From: Nocardioides silvaticus
GTDB taxonomy: Bacteria; Actinomycetota; Actinomycetes; Propionibacteriales; Nocardioidaceae
DNA: 64,000 nt
Assembly (NCBI RefSeq): GCF_003160695.1
Contig: NZ_QGDD01000005.1
Coordinates: 270,655-334,654, forward strand
Direction of reading: 5' to 3'
Shown one piece after another: positions 8,753 to 17,864 of this stretch. The notes under the pieces were generated by a model, which saw only the letters and a program-made list of their open reading frames with translations, was not told the DNA's origin and made no database searches. How positions within the stretch are numbered: the stretch's first letter is position 1; every line of letters begins with the position of its first letter. Made by a program: the position numbers and the translations under genes.

Positions 8753-10077
8753 CCGAGACCATGACCGACCTCAACGCCCGCACGAGTGAGCTCGACCGGG
8801 GACACGTGTTCCACTCGTGGTCGGCGCAGGGAAGCCTCTCCCTGCTGCCGATCGCGGGTGGGCGCGGCACCGAGGTCTGGGACCACGCCGGCAAGACCTA
8901 CCTGGACTTCTCCAGCCAGCTGGTCAACGTCAACATCGGCCACCAGCACCCGGCCGTCGTCCAGGCGATCCAGGAGCAGGCCGCCACCCTCGCGACCATC
9001 GGCCCGGCGACCGCGAACCTGACCCGCGGCGTCGCCGCCCAGCGGATCGCTGCGCGGGCGCCGGAGGGCTTCGACAAGGTGTTCTTCACCAACGGCGGCG
9101 CCGATGCCAACGAGAACGCCATCCGGATGGCGCGGCTGCACACCGGGCGCGACAAGGTGCTCTCGACGTACCGCTCCTACCACGGCAACACCGGCGGGGC
9201 GATCGTCGCGACGGGCGACTGGCGGCGGATGCCCAACGAGTACGCCCGCGGCCACGTGCACTTCTTCGGGCCCTACCTCTACCGCTCGGAGTTCTGGGCG
9301 ACGTCGCCGGAGGAGGAGTGCGAGCGCGCGCTGCACCACCTGCGACGGGTGATCGAGGCCGAGGGACCCGACACCGTGGCGGCGATCCTGCTCGAGTCGA
9401 TCCCCGGCACCGCGGGGATCATGATCCCGCCGCCGGGCTACCTGTCCGGCGTTCGTGAGATCGCCGACCGGTTCGGGATCGTGCTCGTCCTCGACGAGGT
9501 GATGGCCGGCTTCGGCCGGGCAGGCGAGTGGTTCGCGTTCGACGCGCACGACGTGACGCCGGACCTCATCACGTTCGCCAAGGGCGTCAACTCCGGCTAC
9601 GTTCCGGTCGGCGGAGTCATCATCAACGACGCCATCGCCCGCACGTTCGACGAGCGGGTGTTCCCCGGCGGGCTCACCTACAGCGGCCACCCGCTGGCGG
9701 CGGCGTCGATCGTGGCGTCGATCGACGCGATGGAGAGCGAGGGCATCGTCGCGCACGCCAAGGAGATCGGGGCCGACGTGATCGGCCCCGGCCTCGCCGA
9801 GCTCGCCGACAAGCACCCGGTCATCGGCGAGGTCCGTGGCACCGGTGTCTTCTGGGCGCTCGAGCTGGTCGCCGACCGGACGACCCGCGAGCCGCTCTCC
9901 GCCGCGCTGATGGGGAAGGCCAAGGCCGAGCTCGTCGGTCGCGGCGTCCTCCCCTTCACCGCCGACAACCGCATCCATGTCGTGCCCCCCTGCGTCGTGA
10001 CCGCCGACGAGGTGGCCCAGGCGATGACGGCGTACGACGAAGTCCTGACCATCCTCGACCGATCGGTGGTCGAGTAG
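8749..10077 (+). CDS. Class III PLP aminotransferase, probable beta-alanine (beta-amino acid):oxo-acid transaminase
   Basis: The 442-residue fold type I transaminase has the PLP lysine Lys278 (ITFAKGVNSGYVP), Asp249 in VLDEVMAGFGR and the glycine-rich TNGGADANENAIRMAR segment. In this operon it should convert beta-alanine or 3-aminoisobutyrate to malonate semialdehyde or methylmalonate semialdehyde, the substrate of the next enzyme. GTG at 8749 was chosen: it overlaps the preceding stop (GTGA) and has AGGAAGG 6 nt upstream; an ATG at 8761 is the alternative. The last residues (SVVE) and the TAG stop are encoded by a dispersed palindromic repeat that has invaded the 3' end of the gene. Confidence 0.88.
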   Translation: MTETMTDLNARTSELDRGHVFHSWSAQGSLSLLPIAGGRGTEVWDHAGKTYLDFSSQLVNVNIGHQHPAVVQAIQEQAATLATIGPATANLTRGVAAQRIAARAPEGFDKVFFTNGGADANENAIRMARLHTGRDKVLSTYRSYHGNTGGAIVATGDWRRMPNEYARGHVHFFGPYLYRSEFWATSPEEECERALHHLRRVIEAEGPDTVAAILLESIPGTAGIMIPPPGYLSGVREIADRFGIVLVLDEVMAGFGRAGEWFAFDAHDVTPDLITFAKGVNSGYVPVGGVIINDAIARTFDERVFPGGLTYSGHPLAAASIVASIDAMESEGIVAHAKEIGADVIGPGLAELADKHPVIGEVRGTGVFWALELVADRTTREPLSAALMGKAKAELVGRGVLPFTADNRIHVVPPCVVTADEVAQAMTAYDEVLTILDRSVVE

Positions 10078-10109
10078 CGCGAGCCGCTGGGCGAGCGCGT
10101 ATCGAGACC
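10065..10109. repeat. 45-bp palindromic repeat spanning the stop codon of the aminotransferase
   Basis: The element starts GGTGGTCGAGTAGCGCG and ends GCGCGTATCGAGACC, so its ends are an imperfect inverted repeat (GGT..TCGA..TA / TA..TCGA..ACC). It shares the GGTGGTCGA and TCGAGACC ends with the shorter in-frame repeats elsewhere in the window. The TAG within GTCGAGTAG is the stop codon of the transaminase gene. Confidence 0.75.
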
Positions 10110-10131
10110 CCTGCACCAGGAAGTGAAACCC

Positions 10132-11625
<1,494 letters not shown>

Positions 11626-11627
11626 GG

Positions 11628-12548
11628 TCAGGCGACGGCGGGGACAGCGTGGGCGACCACGGACCTCAGGCCGTCCGCCCCGTCAGCGACGAACTGAAGG
11701 TAGGTGCCGTCGCACGTCGGGGTGGCGACCAGCTTGATCGATATCCTGAACTCGATCCTCGCGCCGGGCTTGAGCACGCCCGTCGTGTAGGTCCCGCCCA
11801 TCATCGCCGCCGTCACGTCGGCAGCGCCCTGACGGATGGACACCGCGTAGTCCTGCGGACAGTCTTCCGGTGAGGCGAGCACCTTGACGGCGGAGGTCGG
11901 TGTCGCACCGTTGTTCCGCAGCTGCATGATGAAGCTGGCGGTGCCGCCGGGCTTGAGGGCGGCTGCCGTCAGGTAGGCGTCCCCCGGGCCGAAGATAGTC
12001 GGCTGCCCCCCGGTGACGAAGGGTTGCGCTCCGGTCTTGAGGAAGAGGTCGTTGCGCGACGTGCCCGTCTGCCGGGTGGCCGTCGCGACGGCGGAGACCC
12101 TCTCGGACCCGAAGAGGTCACCGGGGTTCCGCAGCTCGAGGTTGACGTAGTACTCCCCCGGAGGCCGCCCGCGGTCCACGGAGAGCCGAAGCCTCAGCTG
12201 TGTGCTCTCCCCGGGCGCGATCGGTGCGGTCAGGTAGGGGGCGGTCACCCGCTTCGTGCCCGCGAAGAGCTCCCAGCTCGAGCCGAACGAGGCGAAGATG
12301 ACGGCGAGCTCGAACCGCTGGGTCTCGGCTCCCGTGTTGACCACCTTCACGGAGAAGCTCTTCGTCCCGCCCGGGGCCACGCCCTGGGTGACGGCCGGCG
12401 AATCCGTGTAGTACGGGCCGGCGCCCTTGAGAAGCAGCTTGCCCTCCCCGAAGGCGTGGGCGGGCGTCGCGCCGCCGAGGACGAGGGCGGCGGTGGCGAG
12501 GACCGCCGTGACGAGGACGGCGAGCAACCGCCGAGCGGGATGGTTCAT
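11628..12548 (-). CDS. Secreted protein with two CARDB/Ig-like repeats
   Basis: The 306-residue precursor has a classical signal peptide (basic MNHPARR, hydrophobic core to about residue 30, AHA cleavage site). Two beta-sandwich-like halves follow, each with the wording of COG1470/CARDB-type domains: GVAPGGTKSFSVKVVNTGAETQRF and LKPGGTASFIMQLRNNGATP. It carries no anchor and no catalytic motif that I can see. It probably acts outside the cell, perhaps in adhesion or surface binding, but the function is unknown. The ATG at 12548 is preferred over upstream codons because the signal peptide starts there. Confidence 0.7.
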   Translation of the reverse strand: MNHPARRLLAVLVTAVLATAALVLGGATPAHAFGEGKLLLKGAGPYYTDSPAVTQGVAPGGTKSFSVKVVNTGAETQRFELAVIFASFGSSWELFAGTKRVTAPYLTAPIAPGESTQLRLRLSVDRGRPPGEYYVNLELRNPGDLFGSERVSAVATATRQTGTSRNDLFLKTGAQPFVTGGQPTIFGPGDAYLTAAALKPGGTASFIMQLRNNGATPTSAVKVLASPEDCPQDYAVSIRQGAADVTAAMMGGTYTTGVLKPGARIEFRISIKLVATPTCDGTYLQFVADGADGLRSVVAHAVPAVA

Positions 12549-12643
12549 GGGGGAGCACCTCGGGTTGTCCGGGGCCGCCGGGAGCAGGCGGCCGTCGGTC
12601 CCAGGGTGGGTCACTCGCGACGACCGCGCGCAAAAGTTTCAGG

Positions 12644-12663
12644 AGTTGGGGTGCACCTCAACT
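12644..12663. promoter_or_regulatory. 20-bp palindrome in a divergent intergenic region (candidate operator)
   Basis: AGTTGGGGTGCACCTCAACT is a 20-bp palindrome with no spacer and one mismatched pair. It lies between the secreted-protein gene and the small acidic-protein gene, about 20 bp before the latter's ATG. It could bind a dimeric repressor. No cognate regulator is obvious; the nearby TetR has a different palindrome of its own. Confidence 0.45.
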
Positions 12664-12684
12664 GTGGTGGGTACCGCCCGCTCC

Positions 12685-12897
12685 ATGAGCCAGCACGAAG
12701 AAGAGAGCGACGGCACCGGCATCACCGACGACCAGCTGCCCGAGGACCTGGTGCCGAGCGAGGACAACCCGCTCGCCGAGGGGCTGCCGCCGGGTGAGGA
12801 GCCCGACGAGGACCTGCTCACGTCGGGCAAGGACGCCGAGGGCTCGGGCGACGAGGGCTCGGACGAGCAGGGCGCGGAAAGCACCGACGAAAGTTAA
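12685..12897 (+). CDS. Small acidic hydrophilic protein of unknown function
   Basis: The 70-residue product consists largely of Glu, Asp, Ser and Gly with almost no hydrophobic core, and is probably disordered. The middle part (LPEDLVPSEDNPLAEGLPPG) is the only more structured-looking segment. Similar short acidic proteins are common in Nocardioides-like genomes as I recall, without known function. The ATG at 12685 was chosen because the acidic composition begins there; the longer open frame upstream is an antisense shadow of the secreted-protein gene. Confidence 0.5.
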   Translation: MSQHEEESDGTGITDDQLPEDLVPSEDNPLAEGLPPGEEPDEDLLTSGKDAEGSGDEGSDEQGAESTDES

Positions 12898-12900
12898 CTT

Positions 12901-12939
12901 ACAGTCAGTCTTGACTGTTTGTTTGTGGGTTGCCATCCT
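12901..12939 (+). promoter_or_regulatory. Promoter and TetR operator of the acyl-CoA operon
   Basis: ACAGTCA-GTCT-TGACTGT (12901-12918) is a perfect 7-bp inverted repeat. It overlaps a -35 box TTGACT (12911-12916), followed 17 bp later by CATCCT (12934-12939), which ends 6 nt before the GTG start of the TetR gene. This suggests a leaderless, autoregulated transcript. Confidence 0.6.
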
Positions 12940-12945
12940 GACCGG

Positions 12946-13566
12946 GTGACGGCCCCGACCACGCCCCGCGTTCCCCAGGAGGAGCGCACCCGGGCGATGC
13001 GGGCGCGGCTGCTCGAGGCCACGGTCGAGCTGCTCGTCGAGAACGGCTTCAGCGGTACGACGACCACGCTCGTCTCCGAGCGCGCCGGCGTCAGCCGCGG
13101 CGCCCAGCTGCACCACTTCCCGACGAAGAACGACCTGGTCGTCGCCGCGGTGACCCACCTGACCGAGCGCCGTCACGAGGAGCTGCAGGCCGCCGCCGCC
13201 CGGTTGCCCACCGGGCCGCAGCGCACCCGCGCCGTCATCCAGATGCTCGGCGATCACTTCGCCGGACCGGTCTTCACCGCTGCGCTGGAGCTCTGGGTCG
13301 CCGCGCGCACCGACGCCGCGCTCCTGGAGGCGGTGGCGCCGCTCGAGCGCGTCGTGGGCCGCGAGACCCATGCGATGACGGTGCGGCTGCTGGGCGCCGA
13401 CGAGTCCCAGCCCGGCGTGCGGGAGCTGGTCCAGGCGACCCTGGACCTGGTGCGAGGCCTCGGCCTGGCCGGCACCCTCGGCGACGACACGCCGCGCCGG
13501 CGCCGGATCCTCGACCGGTGGGCGGAGACGCTCGACACCACTCTCCACGGAGGCAACCGGAAATGA
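12946..13566 (+). CDS. TetR-family regulator of the AtuA/acyl-CoA carboxylase operon
   Basis: The 206-residue repressor has an N-terminal TetR helix-turn-helix at about residues 15-62 (MRARLLEATVELLVENGFSG, then ERAGVSRGAQLHHFPTKNDL) and an all-helical ligand domain. It is the first gene of a tightly coupled operon for acyl-CoA metabolism, so an acyl-CoA thioester is a plausible ligand. GTG at 12946 is chosen because it lies 6 nt from a -10-like box and directly before the conserved N-terminal arm. The stop overlaps the ATG of the next gene (ATGA). Confidence 0.85.
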   Translation: MTAPTTPRVPQEERTRAMRARLLEATVELLVENGFSGTTTTLVSERAGVSRGAQLHHFPTKNDLVVAAVTHLTERRHEELQAAAARLPTGPQRTRAVIQMLGDHFAGPVFTAALELWVAARTDAALLEAVAPLERVVGRETHAMTVRLLGADESQPGVRELVQATLDLVRGLGLAGTLGDDTPRRRRILDRWAETLDTTLHGGNRK

Positions 13567-14471
13567 GCGTTCTCGAGAGCGTCCTGTCCGATCTCGCCGC
13601 TGAGGGCGACCAGCTGCGCACTGCGGTGGCCGGCCTCGACGACGCCGCCTGGGCCACCCCCGTGCCGGCCGAGCGCTGGACGATCGCGACGACGATCGCC
13701 CACCTGCTCTGGACCGACGAGGTCGCCGTCCTGGCTGCCCGCGCCGGCACCCCCGAGGGCAAGGAGGCGTGGGACGCCGTCGTGCTGCAGGCGATCGCGG
13801 ACCCGACCGGCTTCGTCGACGCCGGCGCGGTCGAGATCGCGGTCCTGCCGCCCGCCGACCTGATGGCGCGGTGGGACGCCGGCCGGGCCGCGCTCACGGG
13901 CGCGCTCCGGGAAGTCCCCGACGGCACGAAGATGCCGTGGTTCGGCCCGCCGATGTCGCCGACGTCGATGGCGACGGCGCGGTTCATGGAGACCTGGGCG
14001 CACGCGCTGGACGTCTACGACGGCTTGGTCTCGACAGGCTCGACCACCGGGACAGGCTCGACCACCGGGACAGGCTCGACCACCGGGAACGGCTCGACCA
14101 CCGGGAGTGGCTCGACCACCGGGAGCAGCGCGATCGCCGCACGCCCCGCACCGAGCGACCGGATCAAGCACGTGGCCCACCTCGGCGTGCGCACCCGCGG
14201 CTTCTCCTACGTCCAGAACGGGCTCGAGCCGCCGACCGCAGAGGTCCGCGTCGAGCTGACCGCGCCCAGCGGTGCCACCTGGACGTGGGGCCCGGACGAC
14301 GCGGCGCAGTCGGTGACCGGGTCGGCGTACGACTTCTGCCAGCTGGTCACCCAACGCATCCACCGCGACGACACCGACCTGGTCGCCGTCGGCGACGACG
14401 CCGAGCAGTGGCTGAGGATCGCACAGGCGTTCGCGGGTCCCGCGGGCGGCGGCCGGGAGGCGCGCGGATGA
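13563..14471 (+). CDS. TIGR03084-type maleylpyruvate isomerase/DinB-like protein carrying an expanded in-frame repeat
   Basis: The 302-residue protein begins with a four-helix DinB/MDMPI-like domain (RWTIATTIAHLLWTDEVAV, then RFMETWAHALDVYDGL with a metal-type His). A C-terminal alpha/beta domain (about 205-295) ends with DFCQLVTQRIH, as in TIGR03084 proteins, which always seem to lie beside AtuA genes. Metal- or thiol-dependent isomerase activity is possible, but the substrate is unknown. Residues about 155-187 are an insertion made of VSTGSTTG followed by TGSTTG-type repeats, encoded by five 18-bp units. The insertion lies between the two domains, where a flexible linker would be tolerated. 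It is translationally coupled on both sides. Confidence 0.8.
   Translation: MSVLESVLSDLAAEGDQLRTAVAGLDDAAWATPVPAERWTIATTIAHLLWTDEVAVLAARAGTPEGKEAWDAVVLQAIADPTGFVDAGAVEIAVLPPADLMARWDAGRAALTGALREVPDGTKMPWFGPPMSPTSMATARFMETWAHALDVYDGLVSTGSTTGTGSTTGTGSTTGNGSTTGSGSTTGSSAIAARPAPSDRIKHVAHLGVRTRGFSYVQNGLEPPTAEVRVELTAPSGATWTWGPDDAAQSVTGSAYDFCQLVTQRIHRDDTDLVAVGDDAEQWLRIAQAFAGPAGGGREARG
14027..14123 (+). repeat. Dispersed repeat expanded into five 18-bp tandem units inside a CDS
   Basis: A copy of the GTCTCGACAGGCTCGACC-type repeat starts at 14027. Its 18-bp 3' part ACAGGCTCGACCACCGGG is then tandemly repeated: units start at 14034, 14052, 14070, 14088 and 14106. The last two units differ at their first bases (AAC, AGT). 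Because 18 is a multiple of 3 the reading frame stays open and adds six residues per unit. Confidence 0.9.
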
Positions 14472-16231
14472 CGATCAGGATCGGCAACTGCTCGGGCTTC
14501 TACGGCGACCGGCTCTCCGCGTTCCGCGAGATGCTCGAGGGTGGTCCGCTCGACTACCTCACCGGCGACTACCTCGCCGAGCTGACGATGCTCATCCTCG
14601 GCAAGGACACGTTCAAGGACCCGAACGCCGGCTACGCCCGCACGTTCGTGAAGCAGGCCGAGGACGCCCTCGGCCTCGCGCTCGAGCAGGGTGTCAAGGT
14701 CGTGGTCAACGCCGGCGGCGTGAACCCCCGCGGCCTCGCCGACAAGCTCCGCGAGGTCGCCACCGCCCTCGGCCTCGACCCGCGGATCGCCCACGTCGAG
14801 GGCGACGACCTCCGCGGCAAGGTCGCCGACCTCGGCCTCGTGCACGAGGCCTACGGCGACCCGCTGACCGCCAACGCCTACCTCGGCGCGTTCGGCATCG
14901 CCTCCGCGCTGGGCCGCGGCGCCGACGTCGTCGTCACCGGCCGCGTCACCGACGCCTCGGTCGTCGTCGGCCCGGCGATCGCGCACTTCGGCTGGTCGCC
15001 GGAGTCGTACGACGCCCTCGCCGGCGCCGTCGTCGCCGGCCACATCATCGAGTGCGGCACCCAGGCGACCGGCGGCAACTTCAGTGGCTTCACCGACCTG
15101 ATCTCGAAAGGCTCGATCAAGAGCGGCGAGCCGCTCGGCTTCCCGATCGCGGAGCTGGCCGAGGACGGCTCGATGGTGATCACCAAGCACGACGGCACCG
15201 GCGGCGCGGTCACCGTCGACACCGTCACTGCCCAGCTGGTCTACGAGATCCAGTCGACCAAGTACCTCAACCCCGACGTCACCGTCGACCTCACGTCGCT
15301 GCGACTCGAGCAGGTGGGGGAGGACCGGGTCGCCGTCACCGGCGTCGCGGGCTCCGCCCCGCCGGAACGGCTCAAGGTCTGCCTCAACTACTTCGCCGGC
15401 TTCCGCAACTCCGCCGAGTTCGTGGTCACCGGCCTCGAGGCCGACGCGAAGGTCGAGTGGATCAAGGCCCAGGTCGACGCCGCGCTCGGTCCCGAGGGCT
15501 CCGCTGGCCGCCCGGCCAAGGTCGTGTGGTCCGGCGTCCGCACGGTGCAGCCCGATGCCGACACCGAGGAGGGCGCGTCGATGCTGCTGCGGGTCACCGC
15601 GTTCGACCCCAGCGCCGACAAGGTCGGCAAGGGGCTCACCGCGCCGATCATCGAGCTGGCGCTGGCGTCGTACCCCGGCTTCAGCGTCACCCGGGTGCCC
15701 GGCCCCGGCACGGCGTACGGCGTCTACCGCCCCGCCTACGTCCCGCGCACCGCCGTCGAGCACACGGTCGTGCACCACGACGGCACGACCGAGATCGTGC
15801 CCGACCCCCGGACGGCTGAGTCGCCGCTCGACCCGACCGAGGGCCAGCGGCCCTCGCCGTACCCCGCCCCGCAGGACAAGCTCACCCGTCGGATGCCGCT
15901 CGGCACGTTCGTCCACGGCCGTTCGGGCGACAAGGGCGGCGACGCCAACATCGGGCTCTGGGTGAGGAACGACGGCCATCCGAAGTACGCCGAGCGCGTC
16001 ACCTGGCTCACCAAGTTCATGTCGCGGCGCCGGGTCCGCGAGCTGATCCCGGAGGCGGCCGACCTCGACATCGAGGTCTACGTGCTGCCCAACCTCGGCG
16101 GCGTCAACATCCTCATCCACGGGCTGCTCGACGAGGGCGTCGCAGCCACCGCCCGGTTCGACCCCCAGGCCAAGGGCCTCGCGGAGTGGATCCGCTCCCG
16201 GCTCGTCAACATCGAAGGGAACGTCCTCTAA
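14468..16231 (+). CDS. AtuA-family protein (DUF1446), acyclic terpene utilisation type
   Basis: The 587-residue protein matches the AtuA/DUF1446 family along its length: N-terminal IRIGNCSGFYGDRLSAFREM, the central VVNAGGVNPRGLADKLRE and VTGRVTDASVVVGPAIAHFGW segments, and a C-terminal RSGDKGGDANIGLWV motif. The family is required for growth of pseudomonads on citronellol and geraniol, but the reaction is unresolved. It always sits with acyl-CoA carboxylase and dehydrogenase genes, as here. Mycobacteria have a similar cluster (the accA2/accD2-fadE12/13 region, as I recall). The ATG overlaps the preceding stop and the TAATG overlap continues into the next gene. Confidence 0.88.
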   Translation: MTIRIGNCSGFYGDRLSAFREMLEGGPLDYLTGDYLAELTMLILGKDTFKDPNAGYARTFVKQAEDALGLALEQGVKVVVNAGGVNPRGLADKLREVATALGLDPRIAHVEGDDLRGKVADLGLVHEAYGDPLTANAYLGAFGIASALGRGADVVVTGRVTDASVVVGPAIAHFGWSPESYDALAGAVVAGHIIECGTQATGGNFSGFTDLISKGSIKSGEPLGFPIAELAEDGSMVITKHDGTGGAVTVDTVTAQLVYEIQSTKYLNPDVTVDLTSLRLEQVGEDRVAVTGVAGSAPPERLKVCLNYFAGFRNSAEFVVTGLEADAKVEWIKAQVDAALGPEGSAGRPAKVVWSGVRTVQPDADTEEGASMLLRVTAFDPSADKVGKGLTAPIIELALASYPGFSVTRVPGPGTAYGVYRPAYVPRTAVEHTVVHHDGTTEIVPDPRTAESPLDPTEGQRPSPYPAPQDKLTRRMPLGTFVHGRSGDKGGDANIGLWVRNDGHPKYAERVTWLTKFMSRRRVRELIPEAADLDIEVYVLPNLGGVNILIHGLLDEGVAATARFDPQAKGLAEWIRSRLVNIEGNVL

Positions 16232-17385
16232 TGACGACTTTCACCTATGGCTTCAACGAGGAGCAGGTCGCGCTGCGGGACTCGGCCATCGAGTTCACCA
16301 AGCGCGAGGTGACGCCCTACCTCGACCAGTGGGAGAAGGACGGCGAGATCCCGCGCGAGTTCCAGAAGAAGCTCGCCCACGCCGGCTTCCTCGGCATCGG
16401 CGTCCCCGAAGAGGTCGGCGGTGACGGCGGCACCCTGCTCGACATCTGTGCGCTGCAGCAGGGCTTCATGGAGGCCGGCTGGTCGGGCGGCCTGATGGCC
16501 TCGGCCTTCACGCACGGCATCGCGATCCCGCACATCGTGCAGAACGGCTCGAAGGAGCTCATCGACACCTACGTGCGCCCGACGCTCGCCGGCGACCTGA
16601 TCGGCTCGATGGCGGTCACCGAGCCCGGCACCGGCTCGGACGTCGCCAACATCACCACCCGCGCGGTGCGCGACGGCGACCACTGGATCATCAACGGGGC
16701 CAAGACCTTCATCACCTCCTCGGTGCGCGGCGACTTCGTCACCACCGCGGTGCGCACCGGCGAGGCAGGCGCCCACGGCATCTCGATGATCGTCGTCCCC
16801 CGGGGCACACCCGGCTTCACCGTCTCCCGCAAGCTCGACAAGATGGGCTGGCTGGCCTCCGACACCGGCGAGCTGTCGTACGAGGACGTGCGAGTCCCCG
16901 TCGGCAACCTGGTGGGGCAGGAGAACCACGGCTTCTACTACATCGCCCAGAACTTCGTCACCGAGCGGATCTTCCTCGCGCTGATGGGCTACGGCCACGC
17001 GCTGCGGTGCCTCAACCTGGCCGCGCGGTACTGCAAGGACCGCGAGACGTTCGGTGAGCCGCTCGTCGCCCACCAGGTCGTGCGCGCCAAGCTCACCGAG
17101 ATGCACCGCCAGGTCGCGGTCGCGCGCAGCTACACCCTCGAGGTCGCGCGTCGGTACGACGCCGGCGAGGACTGCATCGCCGAGGCCTGCCTGGCCAAGC
17201 AGACCGCCGTCGACACGGCGGTCTGGGTCGCCGACCAGGCCGTGCAGCTGCACGGGGGCATGGGCTACATGCGCGAGTCCGAGGTCGAGCGCCACTACCG
17301 CGACGTGCGGCTGCTGCCGATCGGCGGCGGCTCCACCGAGGTCCTCACCGACCTCGCCGCCAAGCTGCTGGGGTACGGCGCATGA
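16231..17385 (+). CDS. Acyl-CoA dehydrogenase (isovaleryl-CoA-dehydrogenase-like catalytic layout)
   Basis: The 384-residue flavoenzyme carries the FAD and substrate segments MAVTEPGTGSDVANITT, KTFITSSVRGD and QLHGGMGYMRESEVERHYRD. The position of the catalytic Glu of medium-chain enzymes (YEGT) is GGGS here, so that base is absent. A Glu in FVTERIFLAL lies where isovaleryl-CoA dehydrogenase has its base, so branched or 3-methyl acyl-CoA is the expected substrate class. With the carboxylase downstream, this fits oxidation of a branched acyl-CoA. The 1-bp overlap (TAATG) with the AtuA gene and the ATGA overlap with the next gene show coupling. Confidence 0.9.
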   Translation: MTTFTYGFNEEQVALRDSAIEFTKREVTPYLDQWEKDGEIPREFQKKLAHAGFLGIGVPEEVGGDGGTLLDICALQQGFMEAGWSGGLMASAFTHGIAIPHIVQNGSKELIDTYVRPTLAGDLIGSMAVTEPGTGSDVANITTRAVRDGDHWIINGAKTFITSSVRGDFVTTAVRTGEAGAHGISMIVVPRGTPGFTVSRKLDKMGWLASDTGELSYEDVRVPVGNLVGQENHGFYYIAQNFVTERIFLALMGYGHALRCLNLAARYCKDRETFGEPLVAHQVVRAKLTEMHRQVAVARSYTLEVARRYDAGEDCIAEACLAKQTAVDTAVWVADQAVQLHGGMGYMRESEVERHYRDVRLLPIGGGSTEVLTDLAAKLLGYGA

Positions 17386-17864
17386 GCGGCCTCGAGCGCG
17401 AGGTCACGCTGACGATCGCCGCGCCTCCGGCGGAGGTCTGGGACCTGGTGAGCGACGTGACGCGGATCGGCGAGTTCTCGCCCGAGACGTTCGAGGCGCG
17501 GTGGACCCACGGCGCCACGGGTCCTGTGGTGGGCGCTCGGTTCAAGGGCCACGTGAAGCGCAACGGCGTCGGCCCGACCTACTGGTCGCCCTGCACGGTG
17601 ACCAAGTGCGTCGAACCGGGGCCGGACGGCACCGGCGTGTTCGAGTTCGCCGTCGGCCTCGAGGGCAGCGCGTGGACGAACTGGGGCTACCGGCTCGAGC
17701 CTGGCCCGAGCGCCGGCAGCACGCGAGTGACGGAGTACTTCCGGCTCGAGCCGAAGTGGTTCCTCCGCGGCTACTGGTTGGTGCTGGGCGCGCTCCGCGG
17801 CCGCACCAACGAGCGCGGCATGCGCACCACCCTGGAGCGGATGAAGGCGGTGCTGGAGGGATGA
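17382..17864 (+). CDS. SRPBCC (polyketide cyclase/START-like) family protein
   Basis: The 160-residue protein has the helix-grip wording of the family. It starts with a strand, REVTLTIAAPPAEVWDLVSDVTRIGEFSPE, recorded as two pieces (REVTLTIAAPPAEVW and LVSDVTRIGEFSPE). It ends with a long amphipathic helix (ERGMRTTLERMKAVLEG). Such proteins bind hydrophobic ligands in a cavity. In this operon it may carry or modify a lipid or acyl intermediate, but no catalytic residues can be assigned. It overlaps both neighbours by 4 bp. Confidence 0.75.
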   Translation: MSGLEREVTLTIAAPPAEVWDLVSDVTRIGEFSPETFEARWTHGATGPVVGARFKGHVKRNGVGPTYWSPCTVTKCVEPGPDGTGVFEFAVGLEGSAWTNWGYRLEPGPSAGSTRVTEYFRLEPKWFLRGYWLVLGALRGRTNERGMRTTLERMKAVLEG

